A stretch of 64,000 bases of DNA, from assembly GCF_900110925.1 (NCBI RefSeq), contig NZ_FOFP01000010.1, positions 1-64,000 on the forward strand, in the 5' to 3' direction. Under the pieces are notes generated by a model that was given only the letters and a program-made list of their open reading frames with translations, had not been told where the DNA came from and ran no database searches. Shown piece by piece: positions 34,915-44,027 of the stretch. Every line of letters starts with the position of its first letter. Position 1 is the first letter of the stretch. Origin of the DNA: Pseudomonas cuatrocienegasensis (lineage in GTDB: Bacteria > Pseudomonadota > Gammaproteobacteria > Pseudomonadales > Pseudomonadaceae). Position numbers and translations under genes: made by a program.

Positions 34915-36321
34915 TCAGGCTTCGCTGGTGTTTACCGCCAGCTGCCGACGCAACAGGCCCAGTAAGCGGTCCAGCACCCACACCAGCACCAGCGAGGCGC
35001 CAACCAGCGGGAAGAGCACGCCGAGCGCCAGCATCACGCCGATAGCGGTCTTCCAGCGCGGCAGGTCGTGGCGCAGCGGCGGCACGCCGAGGCTGCCGGC
35101 GGGGCGACGCTTCCACCAGAGCACCAGGCCGCTGACCGAGCTGAACAGAATCAGCAGGCAGACCAGCGCCATGAATATTTGGTTGACCAGGCCGAACAGC
35201 TTGCCCTCGTGCAGCATCACCCCGGTTTCCACGGTCTTGGCCACCAGGCCGTAGTCCTGCCAGCGCACATCGGCAAGCACCGCGCCGCTGTATTGGTCCA
35301 GGTGCAGGGTGGCGTCGTTACGCGGGTCGTCGGCAAACAGCGCGACGCTGTAAACGCCCTGTTCGCCCTTGGGCAAGGTAATGCTGTAGCCCGGCTGCAC
35401 GCCGCGTTCGGCGGCGGTATCGACGACATGCTGCAGCAGGCTCGCGGAGCTTGCCGGGGCGCTGTGACCGGCATGGCCCTGGTGCGCCGCATGGGGGTCG
35501 GAAGCCGGCAGCGGGGTGACTTCCACCGCCCAGGCCACGGTCTGCTGGCGGCTGGTGTTGAGGCTACCGGTCAGCTCGCCGGACTTGGGTACGTCATCCC
35601 ACATGGCCGCAGGGAAGTGGTTCCAGGCGCCGGCGAACTGCGCGCCCCAATAGCCGGTCCAGGTCATGCCGGTGAGCAGCATAAACAGTAGCAGCGCGCT
35701 GCCCCAGAAGCCGGTCACCGCATGCAAGTCGCGCCACCACAAACGTCCCCGGGCACTCAGGCGTGGCCAGAGCACACCCGCCCCGCTGCTGCCACGCGGC
35801 CACCACAGGTACAGGCCGGACACCACCAATACGATGCCCCAGCCTGCCGCCAGCTCGATCAGACGGTCGCCGATAGTGCCGATCAACAGATCGCCGTGCA
35901 GCTTGCGCGCAGCTGCTTGCAGGTTCCACAGCGCATCCTGGGTGCCGAGCACATGGCCGCTGTAGGGGTCGAGAAACAGATTGAGGTCCTGCCCCCCATC
36001 GCTGAGCACAAACTGCGCACTGCGCCCGGCAGCAGTCGGCGGGAAGTACTGGCTCACCCTGGCCTGCGGATAGGCCTCGCGCACCAGGCTCAGTTGCTGG
36101 TCAGCACTCAGGCGTTGTTCAGCCACCGGCACCTGCAGCAGGTCGGCATACATCAGCTCATCGAGCTGCGGCTTGAACAGGTAGATCAGCCCAGTGAGCG
36201 ACAGCATGATCATGAAGGGAATGACCAACAGCCCGGCATAGAAATGCCAGCGCCAGGCCAGGTTGTAGAAGGACACCTGCCCACGCGGGCGCGCAGCAGT
36301 AAAGTCGGGGGACGACGACAT
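34915..36321 (-). CDS. PepSY-associated TM protein (siderophore-iron reductase type)
   Basis: The 468-residue protein has about four TM segments: FYAGLLVIPFMIMLSLTGLI (near 24), ELAAGWGIVLVVSGLYLWWP (near 163), GFWGSALLLFMLLTGMTW (near 215) and near the C-terminus (VCLLILFSSVSGLVLWW). PepSY parts contain AYPQARVSQYFP. It is the PiuB/FoxB-like class thought to reduce siderophore-bound iron at the inner membrane. The start MSSSPDFTAARPRGQVSFYN follows GGAGAAGTTTT. The upstream order with a TonB receptor supports this. Confidence 0.82.
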   Translation of the reverse strand: MSSSPDFTAARPRGQVSFYNLAWRWHFYAGLLVIPFMIMLSLTGLIYLFKPQLDELMYADLLQVPVAEQRLSADQQLSLVREAYPQARVSQYFPPTAAGRSAQFVLSDGGQDLNLFLDPYSGHVLGTQDALWNLQAAARKLHGDLLIGTIGDRLIELAAGWGIVLVVSGLYLWWPRGSSGAGVLWPRLSARGRLWWRDLHAVTGFWGSALLLFMLLTGMTWTGYWGAQFAGAWNHFPAAMWDDVPKSGELTGSLNTSRQQTVAWAVEVTPLPASDPHAAHQGHAGHSAPASSASLLQHVVDTAAERGVQPGYSITLPKGEQGVYSVALFADDPRNDATLHLDQYSGAVLADVRWQDYGLVAKTVETGVMLHEGKLFGLVNQIFMALVCLLILFSSVSGLVLWWKRRPAGSLGVPPLRHDLPRWKTAIGVMLALGVLFPLVGASLVLVWVLDRLLGLLRRQLAVNTSEA

Positions 36322-36382
36322 AAAACTTCTCCAGAGACATGCCCAGGGGCACGCGCTCGATTCGCATGAAGGAAACGCCCAG

Positions 36383-36522
36383 CAGGCCGTTGAAAAACGT
36401 AGGCGAGGCAGCCAGCGCAAGGCAAAAACAGGCGAAAAAGCGGAGTTTACGAGCTGTAAATGAGCATTTTGAGCCTGTTTTTAACGCAGCGATGGCAACG
36501 CAGGTAGTTTTTCAACAGCCTG
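36383..36522. repeat. CAGGCCGTTGAAAAAC inverted-repeat element, copy 1
   Basis: A 140-bp element with ends CAGGCCGTTGAAAAACGTAG and GTAGTTTTTCAACAGCCTG. An inner stem pairs AAAAACAGGC (36424-36433) with GCCTGTTTTT (36473-36482), around the conserved loop GGAGTTTACGAGCTGTAAAT. It begins 62 bp before the PepSY-TM start. Confidence 0.8.
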
Positions 36523-36539
36523 CTAACGGGGCGCAGTTA

Positions 36540-36926
36540 TCAGGCGAGAAACGGAGAAGCGCGGGGGTTGGCCGAGGGCCAGAGGTAGCGGACCGGACGC
36601 GGGCTGAACAGCAGGCTGGGCAGCGGCGAGCGGCTGGCCGCGAGCATACCCAGCAGGCCGAAGAAGGCGGCCAGGATAATCGCGCTGAAGGTGCTGCTGA
36701 GCGAGCAGCCGGAGCCGGTGGCTGGGCTTGGCGCGACGATACCGGAGCCATCGAGGTCGGCACCGGCGCCAAAATTGCCCTCGAAGGAACAGTACTGGCC
36801 GTCCAGCCCGGCCAGCTGCAGCCCGGCGATCTGGCCATGACTGATCGCACAGACGAACGCACTGAACAGGACGCTGAAATACAGCATCCAGGCGATCAGT
36901 GAGCGGTTAGTGCGGGCCAGTTTCAT
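36540..36926 (-). CDS. DUF2946-type membrane protein
   Basis: The 128-residue protein has a hydrophobic N-terminus (SLIAWMLYFSVLFSAFVCAI) followed by HGQIAGLQLAGLDGQYCSFE, a small spacer, and a second TM region (LSSTFSAIILAAFFGLLGML). It matches DUF2946 proteins, which cluster with copper and metal genes in pseudomonads. Cysteines at positions near FVCAIS, QYCSF and GSGCSL could bind metal. The function is not known. The ATG at 36926 overlaps a repeat-free leader. Confidence 0.72.
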   Translation of the reverse strand: MKLARTNRSLIAWMLYFSVLFSAFVCAISHGQIAGLQLAGLDGQYCSFEGNFGAGADLDGSGIVAPSPATGSGCSLSSTFSAIILAAFFGLLGMLAASRSPLPSLLFSPRPVRYLWPSANPRASPFLA

Positions 36927-36996
36927 AGGGCGCGACTCTAAACAGAGGATGCCAGTGCAGCACTGCGGTGGATCGCCGCAGGCATGCCGCACCATC

Positions 36997-37914
36997 TTAG
37001 TTCGCCCAAGGCGCCTGCGCCAGCAGCCCAGCACAGCGCGCCTGGACGAAGTCACGCAGCAAGTGCACCGGCTTGCTCAACTGAGCGCGATGGGCGCACA
37101 CCAGGTACAGCGGCGTCGCCTCACCCAGGCTGTGGCTGAGCAGCACCTGCAGGCGCCCGGCCTGCACGTCACCAGCCACATCCAGCCAGGACTTGTACAC
37201 CAAGCCATGGCCAGCCACCGCCCAGCGCCGCACCACGTCGGCATCGTCACTGATTCGGTCGCCCTGCACCACCAGGCTCTGCTCGCGCTTGCCAGCCTGG
37301 AAACGCCAGCGCTCGTGGACCCGCCCGCCAAGCATGTACAGCAGGCAATTGTGCTCCGCCAGCGCCTCCACGTTCTGCGGTACACCACGGCGCGCCAGGT
37401 AACTTGGCGCGGCGCACAGTACGCGTCGATTACTGGTGGCGACCGGTAGCGCGACCAGGCTGGAGTCTTCCGGCGCGCCGTAGCGCAGGGCCACGTCCAC
37501 CGGCTCGCGGAACAGGTCAGCCACCCGGTCGCCTAGTAGCAGGCGCAGGTGCAGCAGCGGGTGCAGGGCCTGAAAGTCGTCCAGCCAGGGCAGCAGCGTA
37601 TTGCGGCCAAAATCCGACGGCGCCGAGAGCTGCAGCACGCCGCTGATGCCTTCGCGGCTGCCATCCAGTTGTTGTTGGCCCGCTTCCAGGCTTTGCAGGG
37701 CCTGGCGGGCATGGGCCAGGTAGGCCTCGCCTTCCGGGGTCAACCGCAGGCTGCGGGTGGAACGCACGATCAGCCGCGTGGCGAGCTGTTGCTCCAGGCG
37801 CTTGAGCGCCGCGCTGGCCACGGCGGGCGAGATATCCAGGTGCCGCGCCGCCGCCGAGAGGCTGCCCAACTCTGCGGTACGCACGAATAAGTGCAGGTCA
37901 TCGAAGCGCAACAT
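36997..37914 (-). CDS. LysR-family regulator
   Basis: The 305-residue protein starts MLRFDDLHLFVRTAELGSLS with a LysR winged helix (residues 1-60, AAARHLDISPAVASAALKRL) and an effector domain with QLSAPSDFGRNTLLPWLDDF near residue 95. A perfect palindrome 11 bp before its ATG (37925-37945) is the likely own operator. The gene is divergent from a monooxygenase and an oxidoreductase that are probable targets. Confidence 0.85.
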   Translation of the reverse strand: MLRFDDLHLFVRTAELGSLSAAARHLDISPAVASAALKRLEQQLATRLIVRSTRSLRLTPEGEAYLAHARQALQSLEAGQQQLDGSREGISGVLQLSAPSDFGRNTLLPWLDDFQALHPLLHLRLLLGDRVADLFREPVDVALRYGAPEDSSLVALPVATSNRRVLCAAPSYLARRGVPQNVEALAEHNCLLYMLGGRVHERWRFQAGKREQSLVVQGDRISDDADVVRRWAVAGHGLVYKSWLDVAGDVQAGRLQVLLSHSLGEATPLYLVCAHRAQLSKPVHLLRDFVQARCAGLLAQAPWAN

Positions 37915-37924
37915 GCGCAGCTCA

Positions 37925-37945
37925 CTTTCAATAAAAAGTTGAAAG
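37925..37945. promoter_or_regulatory. LysR operator palindrome
   Basis: CTTTCAA-TAAAAAG-TTGAAAG is a perfect 7+7 inverted repeat with a T-N11-A core, between the divergent genes. Confidence 0.65.
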
Positions 37946-38028
37946 AGACTTTACTCAGGCGCTGTTTTTCTTGCCAGCCAAATAAACGAGCATGGTCACC
38001 CGTTCAGCCGTGCCCCTGGAGCCTGACC

Positions 38029-38319
38029 ATGACCACCCCGCTGACCCTGATTGCCACCCTCACCGCCAACCCGGCGCAGCAGGCGGCCGTGGAAGCCGGC
38101 CTGCGTGTGCTGGTCGAGGCCAGCCGCCGCGAGGACGGCTGCCTGCAGTACGACCTGCATCGCCATCAGCAACACGCCCATGTGTTCGTGATGATCGAGC
38201 AGTGGCGTGATGAGCAGACCCTGGCGGCGCACCAGCAAACCCCACACTTTTTGCATTTCGGCCAAACCTGCGGCGCGCACCTGCAGGCAATCGACCATCA
38301 ACTCATGCACCGCCTCTAG
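38029..38319 (+). CDS. Antibiotic biosynthesis monooxygenase (ABM) domain protein
   Basis: The 96-residue protein is a small ABM-fold enzyme (LIATLTANPAQQAAVEAGLR, VEASRREDGCLQYDLHRHQQ, FVMIEQWRDEQTLAAHQQTP). Such dimeric proteins oxidise quinols or small aromatics without a cofactor, as in YgiN. It lies 10 bp before the quinone reductase-like gene, and co-regulation by the divergent LysR is likely. Confidence 0.82.
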   Translation: MTTPLTLIATLTANPAQQAAVEAGLRVLVEASRREDGCLQYDLHRHQQHAHVFVMIEQWRDEQTLAAHQQTPHFLHFGQTCGAHLQAIDHQLMHRL

Positions 38320-38328
38320 GAGCCCGCC

Positions 38329-39345
38329 ATGAAAGCCATTGCCTACTACGCAAGCCTGCCCGCCGATAACACTGATGCCCTGCAGGATGTCGAACTGCCA
38401 GCCCCGACACCCGGCCCACGGGACCTGCTGGTCGAGGTCAAGGCCATCTCGGTCAACCCGGTGGACACCAAGATTCGCCGCAACGTCGCCCCCGAAAATG
38501 GCGAAGCCAAGGTACTCGGCTGGGATGCCGCCGGCATCGTCAAAGCAGTGGGCAGCGAGGTGAGCCTGTTCCAACCCGGCGACCGCGTGTACTACGCCGG
38601 CGCCATCCACCGCGCCGGGGCCAATAGCGAGCTGCATGTGGTGGACGAACGCATCGTCGGGCACATGCCGACCAGCCTGCCGTTCGCCGAAGCTGCCGCC
38701 CTGCCACTGACCGCGATCACCGCCTGGGAAATGCTCTTCGATCGCCTGCAAGTGCCCCAGGGCGAGGCCGACCTGGGCCAGCGCCTGCTGATCGTCGGCG
38801 GCGCCGGCGGTGTGGGCTCGATCCTGATCCAGTTGGCACGTCAGCTCACCGGGCTGACCGTGATCGCCAGCGCCTCGCGCCCGGAAACCCAAGCCTGGGT
38901 CCGCGAACTCGGCGCGCACCATGTCATTGACCATAGCCAGCCCCTCGCCGAGGAACTCAAGCGCATCGGCATCGACCAAGTCACCCACGTCGCCAGCCTG
39001 ACCCAGACCGATCAGCACTTCGACCAACTGATCGAAGCGCTCGAGCCCCAAGGTCGCCTGGCGTTGATCGATGACCCAGCCATGCCGCTGGATGTGATGA
39101 AACTCAAGCGCAAGTGCCTGTCGCTGCATTGGGAGCTGATGTTCACCCGTTCGCTGTTCGAGACTGCGGACATGATCGAGCAACACCACCTGCTCGAACG
39201 CGTCGCCGAACTGGTGGATGCCGGCACCCTGAAAACCACCCTGGGCGAGCACTACGGCGTCATCAACGCCGCCAATCTGCGCCGAGCGCATCAGCGCCTG
39301 GAAAGCGGTACGGCACGCGGCAAACTGGTGCTCGAAGGCTTCTGA
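38329..39345 (+). CDS. Zinc-type alcohol dehydrogenase / quinone oxidoreductase
   Basis: The 338-residue MDR-superfamily enzyme has a GroES-like N-terminal half (PGPRDLLVEVKAISVNPVDT, GWDAAGIVKAVGSEVSLFQP) and a NAD(P) Rossmann domain (LLIVGGAGGVGSILIQLARQ, near residues 150-170). The GGAGGVGS pattern favours NADPH. It lacks the catalytic Cys/His zinc ligands typical of true ADHs, so is likely a zinc-free quinone or enone reductase. It forms an operon with the ABM gene. Confidence 0.83.
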   Translation: MKAIAYYASLPADNTDALQDVELPAPTPGPRDLLVEVKAISVNPVDTKIRRNVAPENGEAKVLGWDAAGIVKAVGSEVSLFQPGDRVYYAGAIHRAGANSELHVVDERIVGHMPTSLPFAEAAALPLTAITAWEMLFDRLQVPQGEADLGQRLLIVGGAGGVGSILIQLARQLTGLTVIASASRPETQAWVRELGAHHVIDHSQPLAEELKRIGIDQVTHVASLTQTDQHFDQLIEALEPQGRLALIDDPAMPLDVMKLKRKCLSLHWELMFTRSLFETADMIEQHHLLERVAELVDAGTLKTTLGEHYGVINAANLRRAHQRLESGTARGKLVLEGF

Positions 39346-39494
39346 GCAGCAGCGCTGTCAACACAAAAATGGCAATATGCCACCAAGGTAGCGTATTGCC
39401 CCCAGCCACGACGCCATCAGCTAAGCTTAAGGCAGGTACGACGGGTTCATGTCCCTGGCGACCGCCCTTTATTTCGTCAGTGGAGTGGGTCCGG

Positions 39495-41342
39495 ATGCGT
39501 TCCGATCTCGCAGTACCATTGCGCCTGGCTGGTGCCTACATCCTGTTTAGCCTGTTATGGATGCTAGGCGGCGAGTACCTGCTTGCCCCACTGGTCGACA
39601 AGACTTACGGGGACGGCACCCTGCATCAGCTCGAAGACCTGTTGTTCGTGGTGCTCAGCACGGCGCTGATCTTCGTGATCATCCACCGTGACCGCCATTC
39701 CCAGCGTGACCTGCTCGACGCACTCTCACGCAACAGTCGCCTGCTGCAGCAGGCTCAGCGCAACGCTGCCCTCGGCAGCTGGGAGTACGTGGGCAGCTTG
39801 CACCTGAGCCAGGAGGCGCTGCGTCTGTTCGACCAGGACGCTGCACACAGCCATACCAGCCTCGACACCCTGCTCACCTGGTTGCATCCAGCCGAGCGCC
39901 CAGCAGTGCAGCGCGCCTTCCGCAGCTTGCTGGACAGTTGTACGCCGCTGTCGATCAGTGCACGGCTGTACCGCCCGCAAGCCACTGAGGACAGCTGGCT
40001 GATGCTGCGCGGCGAGGTCGACAGCTCCGGGCAGGTGCTGGGCACGGTGCAGGACATCAGCGCGCAAAAGCGCGACGAACAGGCCCTGCGCGACAGCGAA
40101 CAGCGCTTTCGCCAGTTATTCGAGCGCACCCCACGCATCGCCGTGCAAGGCTATGACCGCGAACGCCGGGTGATCTACTGGAACCAGGCCAGCACCCAGC
40201 TGTATGGCTACAGCCTGCAGGACGCCATGGGCAAACGCCTGGAAGAGCTGATCGTGCCACCACCCCAGCGCGGCAAGGTGATCAATGCCATCAACACCTG
40301 GCTGCTCGGTGGCCCGGCCATCAGCGCCGGCGAAATCCAGCTGCAACGCAAGGATGGGCGCAAGGTCTGGGTCTACTCCAGCCATACCATGCTGCGTAAC
40401 AGTCGCAACCAGCTGGAGCTGTACTGCGTGGACATCGACCTCAGCGAGCAGAAGACCATTCACGGCGAGCTGCAGGACAGCGAAACGCGTTACCGCGAGC
40501 TGGTGGACACCCTCAGCGACGTCATCGTACTGACCGATGCCGAGGCTCACCTGCTGTTCCTCAACCCTGCCTGGGAAGCGATCAGTGGCTACCGCATGCA
40601 CGAAAGCCTCGGCAAGCAGTTGCCGCAGTTCCTCGTCGACGAAGACGCTGCGCGCCTGCGCGCTCAACTCGCAGAACTACCTGGCTGTACGGGCAGCATT
40701 CGCGGCGAGTACCGCCTGCTCAGCCGCAATGGCCTGCAGCGTCGGGTAGAGCTGCACCTGCATCGCAACCCGCTGAATGGCAGCATGCGCGGCAGCCTCT
40801 GTGATATCCAGGAGCGCTACCAGCTTCAGCAATTGCAGCACGCGCGCAACGCCGTACTCGACGAGTTGCTGGCCCGTCGGCCGGTCGACCGGATTCTCGA
40901 TGGCATCAGCCGCCGGCTGCAGGACCTGAGCCCACGTATGCGCGTATCGATCATGCTGGTGACCCCCGATCAGACCTTACATGTGGCCGCGTCCCCGAGC
41001 CTGGACGAACGCTACCGCGAGGCCATCGAGGGCGTGCCCGTCGCCGAGGGTGTCGGCTCCTGTGGGCATGCGGCGCACAGCGGCGAGCTGGTAATCGCCG
41101 AAGACCTGAGTACCCATCCCTATTGGGCTGACTACCACGAACTGGCCAGCGCCTGTGGCCTGCGCGCCTGTTGGTCGCTGCCCTTCAAGGATGACCATGG
41201 CGAGGTGCTGGGTACCTTTGGCATCTATTACGACAGCCCATCCCGGCCCAGCAGTGCGGATATCGCCCTGGTCACCGAGTTCACTCGCCTGGCCGGATTG
41301 GCGGTACAACAAACGCGAAGTACGCCGCGACCAATGGATTGA
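39495..41342 (+). CDS. Membrane PAS-PAS-PAS-GAF sensor without output domain
   Basis: The 615-residue protein has two TM segments at residues 9-27 and 48-66 (LRLAGAYILFSLLWMLGG, LLFVVLSTALIFVIIH). A PAS-like domain (residues 90-200), a canonical PAS (EQRFRQLFERTPRIAVQGYD to ELYCVDIDLSEQKTIHGELQ, 203-330), a third PAS (ETRYRELVDTLSDVIVLTDA, 335-450) and a C-terminal GAF domain (VLDELLARRPVDRILDGISR, 455-610) follow. No kinase, GGDEF or EAL domain follows, and it ends at PRPMD. Relatives normally carry one. Either it signals by contact or it is truncated. Confidence 0.8.
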   Translation: MRSDLAVPLRLAGAYILFSLLWMLGGEYLLAPLVDKTYGDGTLHQLEDLLFVVLSTALIFVIIHRDRHSQRDLLDALSRNSRLLQQAQRNAALGSWEYVGSLHLSQEALRLFDQDAAHSHTSLDTLLTWLHPAERPAVQRAFRSLLDSCTPLSISARLYRPQATEDSWLMLRGEVDSSGQVLGTVQDISAQKRDEQALRDSEQRFRQLFERTPRIAVQGYDRERRVIYWNQASTQLYGYSLQDAMGKRLEELIVPPPQRGKVINAINTWLLGGPAISAGEIQLQRKDGRKVWVYSSHTMLRNSRNQLELYCVDIDLSEQKTIHGELQDSETRYRELVDTLSDVIVLTDAEAHLLFLNPAWEAISGYRMHESLGKQLPQFLVDEDAARLRAQLAELPGCTGSIRGEYRLLSRNGLQRRVELHLHRNPLNGSMRGSLCDIQERYQLQQLQHARNAVLDELLARRPVDRILDGISRRLQDLSPRMRVSIMLVTPDQTLHVAASPSLDERYREAIEGVPVAEGVGSCGHAAHSGELVIAEDLSTHPYWADYHELASACGLRACWSLPFKDDHGEVLGTFGIYYDSPSRPSSADIALVTEFTRLAGLAVQQTRSTPRPMD

Positions 41343-41408
41343 TCAGGGTCAACCGATTGTCATTAAGCAGGACTAGAATCAAGCCTCCCACCATAGGAGG
41401 TGCAGGCC

Positions 41409-41591
41409 ATGAACATCCAGATACGACCGCTCACTCAGAACGGCGAACCACGCTGGTGCGTCAGCTTTGCCAAGAACCGCGTGTCTTTCCGCAGCGAGAT
41501 GGAAGCACGTACGTTCGTCACCACCCTTGAGGCGCGCCTGCGCGCGCCCCACGTCCTGCCTAGCGCCATACCGCAACGGCAAGCGGGCTAG
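41409..41591 (+). CDS. Small conserved-looking protein, unknown function
   Basis: The 60-residue protein starts MNIQIRPLTQNGEPRWCVSF after a strong AGGAGG site (41395-41400). It contains RVSFRSEMEARTFVTTLEAR and one cysteine. No family is recognised. Its stop overlaps the minus-strand Bcr/CflA gene stop by 4 bp, so the two are convergent. The ribosome site and composition support a real gene. Confidence 0.65.
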   Translation: MNIQIRPLTQNGEPRWCVSFAKNRVSFRSEMEARTFVTTLEARLRAPHVLPSAIPQRQAG

Positions 41592-42778
41592 ATACTCGGG
41601 TGCCCTGCACGGCGCTCGGCCCAGCGGGTCAGGCGTGACATCAGCACCGCCAACGTGGCGCAGCCACAAATGACCAACGCCATGGGCAGTGCGCTGCCAT
41701 CGTGCAGCGCGCCGACCAGTGCGGCGGCGCTGGCGGCAATCGCAAACTGCAGGCTGCCGAGCAGCGCCGAAGCACTGCCGGCATGCCGACCCTGACCAGC
41801 CATGGCGCTGGCCGTGGCATTGGGCAGCAGGATACCCAGGCAGGCAATACAGCCAAACAGCGGTACCAGCAGCGGCCACAGGGCTGCAGGCTGGCTGCTG
41901 GCAATAGCGACCAATAGCAGCGCACAGACCAGGTAGAACCAGACCGTGCGCCGCAACCAATAGCCCGGCCCATGCCGCGCCACCAGCCAGGCATTGAGCT
42001 GCGCCACCAGGATGAAGCCGGCGGCATTGCTACCGAACACCCAGCCGTAATGCTCGGCGGGCACCCCATACAACTCGATAAAGACGAACGGCGAGCCGGC
42101 GATGTAGGCAAACATCCCAGCGATCGCCAAGCCACCGGTCAGCGCATGACCGATAAAAGGGCCGTCGCCGAACAACCGCACGTACTCACCAAAAGCACCA
42201 CGCAACGGTGCGACCGGCGCCGTGGGTGCCAGGGTTTCCGGCAGCCACAACGCCACGCCCAGCCAGCACAAGGCGCTAAACAGGGTCAGGCAGATAAAGA
42301 TCGACGGCCAGCCAAAACTGTTGAGCAGCAGCCCGCCACCCAGCGGCGCAAGTATCGGCGCCAGGCCCATGACCAGCATCAACTGGGAAAACACCTTGGC
42401 CGAACTGATCGGGTCGCACAGGTCCCGTACCACGGCCCGCGATACCACCATGCCCGCGCAGCCCCCCAGGGCCTGAACGAAGCGCGCCGAAATCAGCCAC
42501 TCCAGGCTCTGCGCCAGGGCACAGGCCAACGAGGCCAGGCAGAACAGCAACACCCCCACCAGCAGCGGCAGACGCCGCCCAAAACGATCGGCCAGCGGGC
42601 CATACACCAGTTGCCCCAGGGCCAGACCGACGAAATAGGCTGCCAGCGACAGCTGCACGTGCTCGACATCGGTGTCGAACACCCGTGCCAGCGTGGGGAA
42701 GCTAGGCAGATAGAAATCAATGGCCAAGGGACCGAACGCACTGAGTGCGCCCAGAATCAGCAAAATGCGTAACGGCAT
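41588..42778 (-). CDS. Bcr/CflA-family drug efflux MFS protein
   Basis: The 396-residue protein has 12 TM segments and the Bcr/CflA-type motif set: IDFYLPSFPTLARVFDTDVE, QLSLAAYFVGLALGQLVYGP, LADRFGRRLPLLVGV (motif A), and FVQALGGCAGMVVSRAVVRD. It exports drugs such as bicyclomycin or chloramphenicol using protons. The divergent TetR gene and the operator at 42867 suggest control by that repressor. Confidence 0.88.
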   Translation of the reverse strand: MPLRILLILGALSAFGPLAIDFYLPSFPTLARVFDTDVEHVQLSLAAYFVGLALGQLVYGPLADRFGRRLPLLVGVLLFCLASLACALAQSLEWLISARFVQALGGCAGMVVSRAVVRDLCDPISSAKVFSQLMLVMGLAPILAPLGGGLLLNSFGWPSIFICLTLFSALCWLGVALWLPETLAPTAPVAPLRGAFGEYVRLFGDGPFIGHALTGGLAIAGMFAYIAGSPFVFIELYGVPAEHYGWVFGSNAAGFILVAQLNAWLVARHGPGYWLRRTVWFYLVCALLLVAIASSQPAALWPLLVPLFGCIACLGILLPNATASAMAGQGRHAGSASALLGSLQFAIAASAAALVGALHDGSALPMALVICGCATLAVLMSRLTRWAERRAGHPSI

Positions 42779-42866
42779 GGGGTAGATCCACAGAGGAGCA
42801 GTACAAGGGAGCAGGCCTGACGCTCGACCAAAGATAAAACCGGGCAGGCGGGCATAGGCCAAGGAA

Positions 42867-42890
42867 TTTACATACAACAGCGCTTGTAAA
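42867..42890. promoter_or_regulatory. TtgR-like operator
   Basis: TTTACA (42867-42872) and TGTAAA (42885-42890) flank TACAACAGCGCT. TtgR sites of P. putida have TTTACA-AACAA...TGTAAG. It lies between the divergent exporter and TetR genes. Confidence 0.6.
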
Positions 42891-42955
42891 AAAGACCCAC
42901 CGATCCATTTTCATTACACTGCCCGCACTTTCCCTGACATGTACGCCCGAATCGC

Positions 42956-43621
42956 ATGCGCCGAACCAAAGAAGAAGCCGAAAAAACCCGCCATGCCATC
43001 CTCAGTGCAGCAGAACTTCTGTTCCTGGAAAAAGGCGTGGCCCACACCAGCCTCGAACACATAGCCCGTCAGGCGGGCGTTACCCGTGGCGCGGTGTACT
43101 GGCACTTCAAGGACAAGGCGCACCTGTTCCACGACATGCTCAGCCAGGTACGCCTGCCGCCTGAAGAACTGGCCGAGCGCCTGCAGTGCAGCGACGCCTG
43201 TGACCCGTTGCGCGTGCTCCACGCTCTGGTGGTAGAAGCCCTGGAAAACCTCGCCCGCGACGCCCAGACGCGGCGCATCTTCACCATCCTGCTGCACCGC
43301 TGCGAGTTCACCGAAGAGCTGCGCGAAGCGGAAACCCGGCATGAAGCCTTCATCAATCAATTCATCGAGCTGTGCACCCAGCAATTCGCCCAGCCGCAAT
43401 CCATGGCCCGCCTGCAACCGGGGATGACCCCACGCCTGGCGGCCCGCAGCCTGCACGCCCTGATCGTCGGCCTGTTCAGTGACTGGCTGCGCGACCCGAC
43501 CTTGTTTGATCCGCTAAGCGAGGCCCGCGTGCTGGTCGACGCCTGTTTCCGCGGACTGATCCGCGACTGGGCCGCCAGCACAGCCTGCCCCGAGGCGCCG
43601 CTACTTCACGGCAACGACTGA
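42956..43621 (+). CDS. TetR-family repressor, AcrR/TtgR-like
   Basis: The 221-residue protein starts MRRTKEEAEKTRHAILSAAE and has the AcrR/TtgR-like HTH (LEHIARQAGVTRGAVYWHFK, residues 29-50) followed by a ligand domain (RRIFTILLHRCEFTEELREA). Drug-binding AcrR-type repressors share HRCEFTEEL. It probably represses the adjacent Bcr/CflA gene. Its last 21 bp overlap the end of the convergent copZ gene. Confidence 0.85.
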   Translation: MRRTKEEAEKTRHAILSAAELLFLEKGVAHTSLEHIARQAGVTRGAVYWHFKDKAHLFHDMLSQVRLPPEELAERLQCSDACDPLRVLHALVVEALENLARDAQTRRIFTILLHRCEFTEELREAETRHEAFINQFIELCTQQFAQPQSMARLQPGMTPRLAARSLHALIVGLFSDWLRDPTLFDPLSEARVLVDACFRGLIRDWAASTACPEAPLLHGND

Positions 43622-43801
43622 ATAGCCTGCGGCCTCAATGACCGCAGCAAGTGCCTCGGCAGGCTGGGCGCTGTCGATGCGGACCTCGCCGCTGGCCAGC
43701 TCGACCTGCACCTGGGCCGTAGCGTCCAGGCCCTGAACGGCCTTAGTCACGGAGCGCACGCAGTGACCGCACGACAGGCCAGTAACAGTGAATACGGGCA
43801 T
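43601..43801 (-). CDS. copZ: Copper chaperone CopZ (HMA domain)
   Basis: The 66-residue protein starts MPVFTVTGLSCGHCVRSVTK and is a single heavy-metal-associated domain with the Cu(I)-binding CxxC motif (SCGHC, residues 10-14). It carries copper to CopA. The ATG is followed upstream by GGAGGTTCCC. A 192-bp repeat (43830-44021) lies between it and a CueR-type promoter (44028-44058), so the transcript would carry this repeat as its 5' leader. Confidence 0.88.
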   Translation of the reverse strand: MPVFTVTGLSCGHCVRSVTKAVQGLDATAQVQVELASGEVRIDSAQPAEALAAVIEAAGYSVVAVK

Positions 43802-43829
43802 GGGAACCTCCTGATAAGTGGGATGACTG

Positions 43830-44021
43830 GGAGCCTGTCGGGCTTGACCGTTCGTAGCGAGGGAAAGTCCGTGGTCCGACATTTCGGCTTGAGTCAGTTT
43901 TGTTGGTCTTTCGAGGCGGATGGCCGCCCCGCAAATAGCGAGCTATTTAACGAGAAAGAGCAGCAAAAGTGGCCGAGTCCGGCTTTTCCGCAGTAGAACA
44001 GTGTTAAGTCCGACAGGCTCC
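43830..44021. repeat. GGAGCCTGTCGG inverted-repeat element, copy 2
   Basis: A 192-bp element with ends GGAGCCTGTCGGG and CCGACAGGCTCC. It resembles the copy at 25638-25814 over most of its length. It begins 28 bp from the copZ ATG and ends about at the predicted start site of the copZ promoter. Confidence 0.78.
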
Positions 44022-44027
44022 TAGGCC

